Below are positions 53,901-64,000 of a DNA stretch of 64,000 nucleotides, piece by piece. Position numbers and translations under genes: made by a program. A model generated the notes under the pieces. That model saw only the letters and a program-made list of their open reading frames with translations. It made no database searches and was not told where the DNA came from. The stretch spans positions 504,510,109 to 504,574,108 of the forward strand of contig NC_064614.1 in NCBI RefSeq assembly GCF_023898315.1, read 5' to 3'. The stretch comes from Schistocerca nitens. Its lineage: Eukaryota; Arthropoda; Insecta; Orthoptera; Acrididae. Each line of letters starts with the position of its first letter. Positions within the stretch are counted from its first letter, which is position 1.

Positions 53901-56900
53901 ATGCGAAAAAGGACAATTGAAACAGAGCAACTGAATCCGTCTCATAGGTTTTAAGTATTCCTGGCGCATTAGCACGCCGGTAATGTTAGTCTTTCCCTGT
54001 TCATTGCTGCCACAGTACACACAGCCTCTGGAGAAGAGCAACTATGTTTGTTTTTCCTTGCACAGTCCGTTTTGTTTCCCACCTTAGCATGTGTGGGTGA
54101 GTATAAGGGAGAATTTAAGTATTTTCAAGTTTGCTTCAGTAGGCCCAGAATTATCACTCCCCCTCCCTGTGTGTCTGATGTATACTCCCATACAAAATAA
54201 CTGTGCGTTGCTCTTGTGTTTGGACTGGTAAGTTGTGGACGCTTTCTTAAAGCGCTCCCCTGATACCACTGACTGAGGTTAATTTACATTAAACTGTGAT
54301 TACTGTTAATATTTTTCATTTCTTTGCAGAGGTTAATCAAATGCTCTGTGATTCTTTATTATTATTCTTAACTTTTTGCTTTAATTTCGCGTGCTGGTAG
54401 TAGCTCTGTATGATCCACTTTTGTCTCCAATGGAGCTGTTAAACTTGTGCACTTACGGTTTAATGTTAAAGTATTACGAGCAGTTCTATTAGCAATGTAT
54501 TTCATCCTTCTGTTATTTGCAAGAGACTTATAAGCAGGGTATTTTCGTGGATTTTCATGGAGTTTTCTTTGTGACTGATTGTCTGATGTGCCCCTAGGGT
54601 GATCACATGGCCCTTATTTAAAGTTTACTGATCGGTGGCCTTGCTTCAATGTTAGGCCTTAAAGCCCTGAGTATAGTAAATACTTAAATGCATACTTAAA
54701 TGCATGTGGAATTTTTGTTTCGTGGATTTTAGTATACTGGACTTGGTCTAAATTCTGTCCCCCCACCCAATCTATGGTCATTACTTAATGTTTATTGACA
54801 ACTGACATTGCTTAAAAAACGATATAACTCTAAGCCCTGAGTGTAACGAATTCTCACATGCATAACGCGTTCCTATTTATTCCGCAGATCCCGAACGGAA
54901 CGGAGAGTTTTGGCCCTCAGCCAAAAACGTGCCCTAAGCTTGCTCTCTGCTGATTTGTTATACAGGCAGTGTTCGGCACAAATAATCGTATGAAGGATAC
55001 CTATGTATGTGGCAAATTTCTTTTGGTTATCAATTTCTCCTCATTTGTCGAGCTTCATATGACTGCTGTAGATACACTTAAGTTGAGCAGCTGCAGGCCC
55101 TCGCACACCCACTCACTCTTTCAGAGCCAATAAACTGGTGTATGGTAGAGATGAATATGTTAGGAACCCTGCAAGTGCCAGTACATGATTAAGTGAATAT
55201 TCTCCATTAGGATTATTTCATGGTGTCCATACATTGTGGAAATATATCACATGAAACTTTTCACGTTTTGTGATAAATTACGAATAAAATCCATCTTGTG
55301 CTTAATGTATCTTCCGGTAATTTATCGCAGACAGGTAATATACAATCTGTTTCCCAGATCCATAGTGTCTGATACTGCAAAGTGTAAGTACAAAGTTTGC
55401 CTCTAGATGTGTCTTGAGCTAAGAAAAGGAAAGTTTTGTGTAAGGATATTTGATAGTAAAACGGAAAATACTGCATTGCTCATTACGTCACCTTCGTTTT
55501 CCCCACATGCCTATGGGTATTCATAACATGTTCATCCCACTTACTCGTTGTGCATAAACTACAGCAAATATTGTTTTACTTACTGGACTACATCCGTTGT
55601 GTGAACATAAATTATCCAATAGGCACGCAGATCTGTGAATATGACGTGTCTCAGCGATATCTAAGTGATTTCAGGCGGTCCTGATTCACGATACAAAATT
55701 ACCAACAAACACAATATTTATACACACTTCTAATCACAAAATCAATATCATGAATCATACAAACCATTACAATTTGTTCACAAATATGTACATAGTCAGT
55801 GTTTCTGTCACAGATGTTTGGTCCCCTAATAATGCCCAGTTTTAAATATAAAAAAATTGTAGATCCAGATATCAGCACAAACCGTATTTGAGCTTTTCAG
55901 ACACATTTGTAACCATTTTAACGATACATATTACCAATATTATTTAAAATTTCCTCTTTGAGATGACAAATACGTAGTTTTTACTATTTTAATTAATTTA
56001 GTTTCAAAAACAATACATTTAGTCTAACTAACATATGGCATTGAAGCTAATTTCACCAAACGTCACATCTCACAGCCAAAAATACCACAAATTATATACT
56101 GTATTTAAAATATTATAGTTGAAGGTCTTAGTGGCAAAGACTATTTCATTATGCTGTTATTGATAAATGCATTTTCTTTCGCTAAATATAGGTTTGGGGC
56201 AAATTATAATTGTGTAACTGGAGGAAATTAACTATCAGATTGACCAAATTATATCACACCATCCAAAACAGTGATGTATGACCTTGCTGTTGCGTAGTCG
56301 AAAGAGGCTTTATCGTATCTAGCAATCGTCTGCGCTCTGTGGTGTTAGAATGGTGTCTTGTTACTGATAAATAACGTGCAGAACTGCTGCTTTGCCGTAG
56401 ATATTATTACAGTCTGTTGACAAAGTATAAGTATTCTGTTATTTTAATTTTAATTAACAAGTTTTCTGTATGCATAATTATGCATCTTAAGTTAATATGT
56501 ATCCCTGACATTATGTATATTCATTTTGCGCACTCAAAGCACAGAGGCCAGTTCCACTCTATGAGATAGCATGACACGTTGGGCACGCTGGAATTACGCG
56601 AACGTGTAAGTTACAACTTTAAAAGTAAATCACAAAAGAAACATGCATGAACAGTTGCTTAAATAGAAATTGGTATCTTATACGCTGGACTGGACATCCT
56701 TTGAATTCCGCTGATTTTCACCTCCAAATACATTTGTGGTTAAAAGCGTCTTTGAGTCCAATAGAACAGTTAAGGCAGCCATGGACGGCTAACGCGCAGA
56801 AATTACAGATATCACACTAGAGGTGGAATCCGCTTATTGGGAAGCACCCGACAGTGCACACTGATCTGAAAATGGAGAAATTCAATAAATATCTGCATTT

Positions 56901-57159
56901 TCAATTTTAAAAATAACCTCCTTGCCCTCACACTGCTGTGTTAATTTCTTGGATGACGAGGATGTAATTGCTAAGCACTTCAAAGAAGAAATTAATCTCC
57001 TCAAGGAGACATCACGTTTATTCTGTGTAACGACGCCTCTAGCCTTCAAAATGGTCTCGCTTCCACCAGGAAGAGACTCTATTTTTTTTAGGTATAACAT
57101 ATCCAGCTAAAGTCACTCACTGATTAAAAGATTCCACAGACAGACCTGATTGTGCTACT
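50999..57159. other. Long AT-rich region without recognised genes
   Basis: This is the largest stretch without an annotated element. I scanned both strands for DDE, RT, SINE boxes and host-protein motifs and found none I can support. 56680-56800 has a faint resemblance to a transposase tail (DFHLQIHLWLKASL) that is too weak to call. A T run near 53706-53718 and tandem AT-rich words occur. It is plausibly intron or intergenic host DNA with highly decayed repeats. Confidence 0.4.
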
Positions 57160-57720
57160 GTTAATTATTACTTTACATACCTGCTTTAAATAATCCCAGA
57201 CATGTACTAAGGGATTTAGATCGGTTGATTTAGCTGGCCAGTTCAGGTTCGATAGGGTGCTTGAGTTAATAAAATTAGAAACGTAAGCCCTGTGAACAAG
57301 GCAGTTGCTATCGTGGAAGGTGGAGTGTCCACATAGTACTCATCATAAAGATGTGGAGGAATGGACAACACTTGGTGACCGAGAGTGTTGAAATAGCCGT
57401 CCTGGTTCGTGTTAACAGTTATCTGAATGAGTGGACCCAAGTCATGAATCGAAGAAAACATATGAAGAACATCAGATAACCACTTCCGGCCTTAGCCACA
57501 CCCTCCACAAGCTGAGAGTTGAGCGTCTCACTGGGCTGTCGATGCACTCCACGCCTCGCGTCAATAAAAAGAGGCGAAACTGCGAGCCGATGGACCATAC
57601 TACACCTCTCCAATCAGTTACTGTCTAGTTTCCGTGTTGTTTGGGTAATTCGAAACCTACATCTTTATATACCGCTGTTCGTAAGTCCATTGCATTCAGT
57701 TCTCTTCGCATTATTCGCTC
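57160..57720 (-). pseudogene. Decayed Tc1-like transposase
   Basis: On the minus strand LLHMFSSIHDLGPLIQI-like residues (about 57480-57410) lead into NTNQDGYFNTLGHQVLSIPP. This corresponds to the GPLI..GNLNQ..Y.NIL block preceding the second catalytic Asp in a Tc1 group. Then after decay NWPAKSTDLNPLVHVWDYLK (about 57245-57185) holds the third block, with Val in place of the catalytic Glu (consensus NPIEHVW). No terminal repeats found. Old and inactive. Confidence 0.68.
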
Positions 57721-59468
57721 GGACGCTGTTCTGATGGACCTGCCTGCATTCAAGATTGAATGTCGTACGTTAAATGATCAAACTTTGTAACCCATTATCG
57801 TAGAAAGTTTAAGACACCAACTGCCAATTTTCTGTGATTTATTAATGCAGTTTTGTAGATATATTGAACTAGAAGTGTTGCAATCAATTGTATTATCAGA
57901 CTTTTAACGATATTTTTCCCAAACATTTAATTTTTCTGGCACATTTTTTTAAATAAGTAGACATAAAAACTATACAGAATCGGTTATTTTTAACATTGTA
58001 GGTGTATGTGTGTTGAACCTTATTTTTGGCGTGCTGTGAAAGTTTCTTGTTTCTACCTTCAGTGCTTTTTGAGATAACTAGTCAATTATAATAAAAAAGG
58101 AGTAATGAGGTACTGAGATTCGAAGCTTTTTTAATTATAAGCTGTTATACAGACTTATACTTTTGACTCTTTCATGGAAAAAAATTATCCTGGGCCATAT
58201 TTTCTGTCCTCTTAAGCATCACAAGGAAGAAAATGCTTCTTTATAAATTTACCTAGGTTACCAGAAAAATTCAGCTTTGCTATACTTACACCGAGCACTC
58301 CACACCGCAAATATTATTCTGGTTATTTACACTTCCTTCTCTGTTCCCACAAGTGTTTTATACTGCTTCAGTCGCAAATTCATATCTCTCATGTATTCAT
58401 GTCGGGCTTCCAGCGTCATTTTCCGGCAAGATAGTACAACGGCCTATTCACCTGAAGATGGCAGCTACGTGGATCGCCGAAATATTGTGTTCAGATGAAG
58501 ATATTTTCCGCCTGGAGACCCGACATGAATACGACCAATCATTACGCCAGGAAGGTTTACGGAGCCACATATCTGTTAACCTCAAATTTTCGTTTGTTTT
58601 ACTTTTAGTCATTTTATGTACGTAGAAAAGGCAAATATATGCACATACAGTATAGAATTCACTGGCCAGCACATTATTTTATAACTAACTTATGCCAGAA
58701 ACAAAGAACTGATTTGTTCATTCGTAATGCCAAATTCTGAGACGTAACAGTGGCATCAAATCAAGGCAGTTGACAGCATTCTAGTCTGTGTGGCTACCAA
58801 GATATGACAGTTGAACTCTGGCAGTGTACACGAGGTGGTGAAAATTGTCACATGTCAGTCTTAAAACTGTCTGGCTTTAGTGTATGATATACTGTTCAGA
58901 ACAGTCTAAAGTACATTATGGAACAGTAAACAGAAAATGCCAAATTTCGTCTAATTTTATATAAAATATCCTCCTCAGTGATAGTCACAGTTCCTGCTGA
59001 GTTTGAAAGTGACTGCCAATTGCAGGGTGTGACACACGTCTCTAGTCCCTTTCCGTTAGTATCTATTAATGACTACAGTGTATTACACAGGAGAGAATGT
59101 TACATCATTCCTCGTAGAGAAGTTGGGCATTCCGCGTGATACACCATAAAACCTAATAACTTCATTCACTCTGCTGTCATGAACATGTCCAAACACAATA
59201 GCTCCATTCTACCATTCTCTCATGTCTCAACTTGGATCCGTCTTATTGCCCTGATTTCGTACAACCGACTGGTACATACCATCATTTCACTGCCACCACC
59301 TAAATCAGGGATGGAGGGTTGCAGGACCACCTGACAGCAGTTCTACACCACCCAAAGCGACCAATAAGCCTTTTCAGGGGGTGACTAATACTTTTCTCAG
59401 TGCTCTTCCTAGCTAGCTGCGTGCCCGCCCACGGCGACCGTTGTATGGTGGATTTGCGTGTGTTGCAG
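57721..59468 (+). other. Probable intron upstream of the receptor exon
   Basis: AT-rich and without recognised coding sequence. An imperfect 22-base inverted repeat is at 58392-58413 and 58510-58532 (attcatgtcgggcttcc versus its complement), spanning acctgaagatggcagctacg. The stretch ends in the 3' splice site GTGTGTTGCAG (59458-59468). Intron status is inferred from the exon that follows. Confidence 0.45.
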
Positions 59469-59605
59469 CGCTGGCCGACGAGCAGGAGTACCGGCTGACG
59501 CGCTACCTCATGGCCAACTACGACCCGTCCGTGCGGCCCGCAGAGAACTCCTCCGAGCCGCTCAAGGTCGTCTTCGGCATCTCGCTGCACCACATCATCG
59601 ACGTC
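59469..59605 (+). CDS. Exon of a nicotinic acetylcholine receptor-like subunit
   Basis: The 137-bp exon encodes, after a split first codon, DEQEYRLTRYLMANYDPSVR followed by PAENSSEPLKVVFGISLHHI and IDV. This matches the start of the extracellular ligand-binding domain of Cys-loop nicotinic acetylcholine receptors: the conserved pattern is ...L...YNP..RP..N.S.PL.V.F...L..I.DV, normally continued by DEKNQ in the next exon. NSS is a potential N-glycosylation site. The acceptor is GTGTTGCAG at 59460-59468 and the donor GTGAGT at 59606-59611. The exon enters in phase 1 and leaves in phase 0, which fits the second exon of this gene family. The product would be a synaptic ligand-gated cation channel subunit. 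Subunit type is not assignable from one exon. The next exon is not in the window. Confidence 0.88.
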
Positions 59606-60171
59606 GTGAGTACCCTGCCGTCTGCCCTAAGCGTGCGGCGCTGCAGTTGCCATTTTTCATGGCTGGTTCTTCATTAATGCGTAAAGCAGCTGGTGTCTTA
59701 TTACTCTTATTAATTTGTGAAAAGTAATTGAACTAGTATGCCCTGTCCTCTGTTTCTCCTTCCTTGGTTCTGTATGTCAGTGTATGGAGTACAGTGAATG
59801 CCACCAACAGATGGGACTGTAAGGGATAATCGGAAAAGTGCCCGCTTGACGCGCATTACTTGTCTGTTACGAACACTGGAAAGTAAATACTACGAGACAA
59901 AAATTCTGCTAATGTCTATTTTTAATGTGATCTCTGTACATAAAATTAAAACTTGAAATTTGAAAAGGGTGTTGATCTTATACTATAGGCATCGTTTTAG
60001 AAGGGATTCTCGTAATTCCAGAAGTAATGGAGTGAAATAAGGGATACAAGCTAAATGTATGAACATGCAATTTTGGCTTCGCAGTTACAAATGCAAATTT
60101 CCGTGTTTCACTGTTTTTGAGAATTCAGTCTCTAAGCTGATGAATAGGGAGCGTAAATTTTAATGAAAATA
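59606..60171 (+). other. Start of the downstream intron
   Basis: It begins with the donor GTGAGTACCC. AT-rich, with no further exon recognised before the Tc1 element. I looked for the short 45-bp exon that usually follows (encoding DEKNQ and beyond) in the remaining 4.4 kb and did not see it. Confidence 0.55.
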
Positions 60172-61593
60172 CACTCCTGGAAATGGAAAAAAGAACACAT
60201 TGACACCGGTGTGTCAGACCCACCATACTTGCTCCGGACACTGCGAGAGGGCTGTACAAGCAATGATCACACGCACGGCACAGCGGACACACCAGGAACC
60301 GCGGTGTTGGCCGTCGAATGGCGCTAGCTGCGCAGCATTTGTGCACCGCCGCCGTCAGTGTCAGCCAGTTTGCCGTGGCATACGGAGCTCCATCGCAGTC
60401 TTTAACACTGGTAGCATGCCGCGACAGCGTGGACGTGAACCGTATGTGCAGTTGACGGACTTTGAGCGAGGGCGTATAGTGGGCATGCGGGAGGCCGGGT
60501 GGACGTACCGCCGAATTGCTCAACACGTGGGGCGTGAGGTCTCCACAGTACATCAATGGTGTCGCCAGTGGTCGGCGGAAGGTGCACGTGCCCGTCGACC
60601 TGGGACCGGACCGCAGCGACGCACGGATGCACGCCAAGACCGTAGGATCCTACGCAGTGCCGTAGGGGACCGCACTGCCACTTCCCAGCAAATTAGGGAC
60701 ACTGTTGCTCCTGGGGTATCGGCGAGGACCATTCGCAACCGTCTCCATGAAGCTGGGCTACGGTCCCGCACACCGTTAGGCCGTCTTCCGCTCACGCCCC
60801 AACATCGTGCAGCCCGCCTCCAGTGGTGTCGCGACAGGCGTGAATGGAGGGACGAATGGAGACGTGTCGTCTTCAGCGATGAGAGTCGCTTCTGCCTTGG
60901 TGCCAATGATGGTCGTATGCGTGTTTGGCGCCGTGCAGGTGAGCGCCACAATCAGGACTGCATACGACCGAGGCACACAGGGCCAACACCCGGCATCATG
61001 GTGTGAGGAGCGATCTCCTACACTGGCCGTACACCACTGGTGATCGTCGAGGGGACACTGAATAGTGCACGGTACATCCAAACCGTCATCGAACCCATCT
61101 TTCTACCATTCCTAGACCGGCAAGGGAACTTGCTGTTCCAACAGGACAATGCACGTCCGCATGTATCCCGTGCCACCCAACGTGCTCTAGAAGGTGTAAG
61201 TCAATTACCCTGGCCAGCAAGATCTCCGGATCTGTCCCCCATTGAGCATGTTTGGGACTGGATGAAGCGTCGTCTCACGCGGTCTGCACGTCCAGCACGA
61301 ACGCTGGTCCAACTGAGGCGCCAGGTGGAAATGGCATGGCAAGCCGTTCCACAGGACTACATCTAGCATCTCTACGATCGTCTCCATGGGAGAATAGCAG
61401 CCTGCATTGCTGCGAAAGGTGGATATACACTGTACTAGTGCCGACATTGTGCATGCTCTGTTGCCTGTGTCTATGTGCCTGTGGTTCTGTCAGTGTGATC
61501 ATGTGATGTATCTGACCCCAGGAATGTGTCAATAAAGTTTCCCCTTCCTGGGACAATGAATTCACGGTGTTCTTATTTCAATTTCCAGGAGTG
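60172..61593 (+). mobile_element. Tc1-like transposon, copy 2 (1422 bp)
   Basis: The terminal sequences are the same as in copy 1 (CACTCCTGGAAATGG... to ...CCAGGAGTG), flanked by TA at 60170-60171 and 61594-61595. It is one base longer than copy 1 because it lacks the deletion near 6122. It lies in the intron following the receptor exon, in the same orientation as that exon. Confidence 0.97.
60416..61438 (+). pseudogene. Tc1 transposase, copy 2, two nonsense codons
   Basis: The same protein as copy 1 starts at the Met at 60416. The frame stops at TGA 61004-61006, where copy 1 has TGG (Trp of GIMVWGAIS), upstream of the second catalytic Asp. Reading on in the same frame gives FQQDNARPHVSRATQRALEG, the SPDLSPIEHVWDWMKRR block and RPARTLVQLRRQVEMAWQAV. 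A second stop, TAG at 61364-61366, stands where copy 1 has CAG. The C-terminus beyond would end at TAG 61436-61438. DNA-binding region and terminal repeats are intact, so the DNA could be moved only if enzyme were supplied by another copy. Confidence 0.93.
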
Positions 61594-61595
61594 TA

Positions 61596-62332
61596 GTTCG
61601 ATACGTTAAACCATTTTTAAAGCTAAATCTATGAAAATTAGTACTTATCTTCTAAAGAAAAATGTTTTAGGGGATGAAAGTTTATGTGGAAACAGCACCA
61701 CAAGAACTCAAAAAGGTTTAACAAAGACCTCCGATTCCAACTATCAGAACCGCTTTTTGGTCGGAAGTACATTCGAAAAGGACCTTGCTTGTAGGGCCTT
61801 AATTAGCGTGGAAAGCTTAGGTGATGTTGCAATTTGTGAAGAACATAAAAATTAGATTAAAGAAAACCAAAAAAAGTTTGTTCTGAACCAGGCTCATCCA
61901 AGAATTGCGTCCGGCGGGCGCAGCCGCGCACGGCGGGCGTAAGGCAGTGTAGATCAGTGCCCCGTACGCGACCGTGTGTCGCTAGTGTCGGCATAGGAGC
62001 GAGAGAGACAGCTGCAGAACGAGTGAGGCCGCACAGCACAGCACTGCACTGCTCTGCGCTGGACCGTCCCGAGGTCAGATCAAACGCAAACAAAATAACA
62101 GGGGAAGCGCAGCTCTGTAAATGAGGTCGAAGAGCAGTAAAACAAGCAAATCATTTACTATTTAGATAACAATTAGTGTTCGTGTGGCAGAACTACTACG
62201 CAAAGCTTCAGAAAACAATATCCAAAACAAGAAGTGAAGAACAACTTAGTAGTTTTGTGACCCACAGGTTGATTCTACTAGTATTGCGCATGCACACTCG
62301 TCATATGTACAGTAGGCGTCTTTTGAAAGATA
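61596..62332. other. Intronic stretch with a GC-rich patch
   Basis: 61905-62080 is CpG-rich (gcgtccggcgggcgcagccg) within AT-rich surroundings. No coding motif was recognised, and the 78-codon minus-strand frame across it has no family resemblance. The stretch ends at the left TA (62331-62332) of the mariner element. Confidence 0.4.
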
Positions 62333-62419
62333 CGAGGTTGAGTCAAATGAAAACCTTAAATATTTCTTTAAATTTTATTTATCTAGCAGAAGTGATACAA
62401 ATCTGTATTACTTTTCAAC

Positions 62420-62623
62420 GCCGGCCGAAATTGCCGAGCCGTTCTAGGCGCTTCAGCCTGGAACCGCGCTACTTCTACGGTCGCAGGTTCGAATACTGCC
62501 TCGGGCATGGATGTGTGTGATGTCCTTACGTTAGTTAGGTTTAAGTAGTTCTATGTTCTGGGGGCTGATGACCTCCGCTGTTAAGTCCCATAGTGCTCAG
62601 AGCCATTTGAACCATTTTGAACC
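62420..62623 (+). mobile_element. tRNA-derived SINE, type A
   Basis: Plus-strand copy with head GCCGGCCGAAATTGCCGAGC and 3' block CTCAGAGCCATTTGAACC followed by ATTTTGAACC. An exact 10-bp duplication acttttcaac lies at 62410-62419 and 62624-62633. It joined the very end of the mariner coding region. Confidence 0.95.
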
Positions 62624-63900
62624 ACTTTTCAACATAATCTCTCCCACGCTCAATGCTAGTCCTCCAGCGCTTACAAAGTGCATAAATTCCTTTAGAAAAA
62701 AAATCTTTGGGTAGTCCGCGCAACCACTCATGCACCGCGTGGGGTACCTCTTCCATCAGAACGGAACTTCTTTCCTCCCATTGCGTCTTTGACTAGTCCA
62801 GACATATGTAAATCACTTGGGGCAAGGTCTGGTGAGAATGGTGGTTGAGGAAGACACTCAAAATGCAGGTCTGTGATCGTTGCAACTGTTGTACGGGCAG
62901 TGTGGAGCCTTGCATCGTCACGTTGCAAAAGGACACCTGCTGACAGCAATACACGTCGCTTTGATTTGATTGCAGGCCGCAGATGATTTTTTAGAAGATC
63001 TGTGTACGATGCACTGGTTACAGTGGTCCCTCTAGGCATGTAATGCTCCAAAATGACGCCTTTTTCGTCCCAAAAGAGAGTCAGCATAACCTTCCCTGCT
63101 GATGGTTCTGTTCGAAACTTCTTTGATTTTGGTGATGAGGAATGGCGCCATTCCTTGCTCGCTCTCTTCGTTTCCGGTTGGTGGAAGTGAACCCAGGTTT
63201 CGTCCTCAGTAACGATTCTTGCAAGTAAGCTATCACCTTCTCGTTCAAAGCGCCGAAGAAGTTCTTCACAAGCATCAACACGTCGTTCTCTCATTTCAGG
63301 AGTCAGCTGCCGCGGCACCCATCTTGCAGACACTTTGTGAAACTGGAACACATCATGCACAATGTGGTGTGCTGACCCATGACTAATCTGTAAACATGCT
63401 GGATTGTCATTCAATGTCACTCGGCGGTTTTCCTTCACTGGGGCTTGAACTGCTGCAATGTTCTGTGGAGTCACAACTCGTTGTGCCTGACCTGGCCGAG
63501 GAGCATCTTCCACTGAAGTCAGCCGGCCGCGGTGGTCTCGCGGTTCTAGGCGCGCAGTCCGGAACCGTGCGACTGCTACGGTCGCAGTTTCGAATCCTGC
63601 CTCGGGCATGGATGTGTGTGATGTCCTTAGGTTAGTTAGGTTTAAGTAGTTCTAAGTTCTAGGGGACTGATGACCACAGCAGTTGAGTCCCATAGTGCTC
63701 AGAGCCATTTGAACCACTGAAGTCACACCATTTGCGAACTTCCTACTCCATTCGTAGACTTGCTGCTGGGACAAACATGCATCACCGTACTGAACCTTCA
63801 TTTGTCGATGAATTTCAGTAGGTTTCACACCTTAACTACCCAGAAACCGAATAACAGAACGTTTTTCTTCCCTGGTGCAAGTCTCAAGTGGGGCGGCCAT
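62624..63900 (-). pseudogene. mariner transposase split by a SINE
   Basis: The start at 63898-63900 reads MAAPLETCTREEKRSVIRFL. A stop TAA at 63832-63834 follows GS, then GVKPTEIHRQMKVQYGDACL and SQQQVYEWSRKFANGVTSV (helix-turn-helix) lead into the SINE at 63522-63713. After it come PRPGQAQRVVTPQNIAAVQA, VTEDETWVHFHQPETKRASK (first catalytic Asp), GVLLQRDDARLHTART (second Asp; consensus HDNARPH) and PPFSPDLAPSDLHMSGLVKD (third Asp). GGKKFRSD and, after a frameshift near 62740, EEVPHAVHEWLRGLPKDFFS and CKRWRTSIERGRDYVEK close the protein. DD34D-type mariner; catalytic residues remain but the nonsense codon, SINE and frameshift abolish it. Confidence 0.9.
63522..63713 (+). mobile_element. tRNA-derived SINE, type A
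   Basis: Complete plus-strand copy with an exact 12-bp duplication ccactgaagtca at 63510-63521 and 63714-63725. It splits the mariner gene after its DNA-binding region. An open minus-strand frame running from the SINE into the transposase is created by this insertion and is not a natural start. Confidence 0.95.
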
Positions 63901-64000
63901 CTTTATACTGATACTGCGACGGTATGTGTGCATCTGCACTATGCTGCCACCTACACGCCATTCTGCACGCTGTTTGTAGCACGATTACCAACTTACAGGA

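Larger units (their letters stand above)
62333..64000 (-). mobile_element. mariner element with two SINEs, cut by window end
   Basis: The left terminus cgaggttgagtcaaatgaaa follows TA (62331-62332). The transposase gene runs on the minus strand from 63900. Two type-A SINEs with good target duplications are nested in it (62420-62623 and 63522-63713). The right terminus lies beyond base 64000. Without the SINEs the visible part is about 1.27 kb, so the element was close to full length. Confidence 0.9.

Noticed and set aside
56680-56880. Possible transposase tail on the plus strand
   Set aside because: Only a faint resemblance (DFHLQIHLWLK) with no catalytic residue or terminus; not enough to annotate.
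59300-59593. Minus-strand frame overlapping the receptor exon
   Set aside because: It is the antisense shadow of a GC-rich exon whose plus strand has splice sites and family residues.
63522-63609. Frame that starts inside a SINE and fuses to the mariner transposase
   Set aside because: Created by the SINE insertion; the natural start is at 63900.
1-64000. CRISPR arrays, operons, phage or plasmid modules
   Set aside because: No direct-repeat arrays with unique spacers and no prokaryotic gene arrangement; the content is that of an insect nuclear genome.

Overview
The window reads as nuclear DNA of a large, repeat-rich insect genome, most likely an acridid grasshopper or locust (Schistocerca-like). 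The basis is the dense population of tRNA-derived SINEs, Tc1/mariner transposons and RTE- and CR1-like LINEs, which I recognise from memory of orthopteran genomes, plus one spliced metazoan exon. There is no sign of bacterial, phage or plasmid organisation: no operons, no CRISPR, no ribosome binding sites. Almost every long open frame is a transposase or reverse-transcriptase relic.

The only convincing host protein-coding sequence is one exon at 59469-59605 on the + strand. It encodes the start of the ligand-binding domain of a nicotinic acetylcholine receptor-type Cys-loop channel subunit, with an AG acceptor, a GTGAGT donor and a phase 1 / phase 0 layout. The simplest reading is that much of the window is intron of this gene filled with transposons, although no other exon of it is visible.

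Layout. 1-2764: a SINE, then a 2.26-kb fold-back element with very long inverted arms (tRNA-like segments, a broken Cys-rich reading frame), itself hit by a mariner-like element and a second SINE type. 4370-7062: an RTE-type LINE split by a SINE and by a 1421-bp Tc1 copy. 7356-9383: a decayed Tc1 with a perfect 78-bp inverted repeat, then a CR1-like LINE with a SINE at an internal deletion. 10597-12360: a truncated SINE, an RTE LINE holding a SINE, and a LINE tail. 13335-20507: five Tc1/mariner elements of at least four families plus two SINEs. 25261-27910: an RTE LINE with its 5' region, 3' tail and 11-bp target-site duplications. 30750-32527: a Tc1 with two SINEs. 33690-37370: RTE LINE fragments split by a 1191-bp TA-flanked transposon; two related transposons follow at 39.0-42.6 kb. 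44128-44574: an inverted-repeat element. 45920-47220: another RTE LINE. 49375-50640: nested SINEs and a mariner split by a solo LTR. 50999-59468: mostly unique AT-rich DNA with one decayed Tc1. 60172-61593: a second, about 99% identical copy of the Tc1 at 4998. 62333-64000: a mariner carrying two SINEs that runs off the window.

Nested insertions and target-site duplications give a relative history: RTE and CR1 LINEs and older Tc1 elements came first, and type-A SINEs and the twin Tc1 copies came late. Nothing here looks like a defence or metabolic system. The least explained objects are the fold-back element at 502-2764 and the perfect hairpin at 7356-7536.
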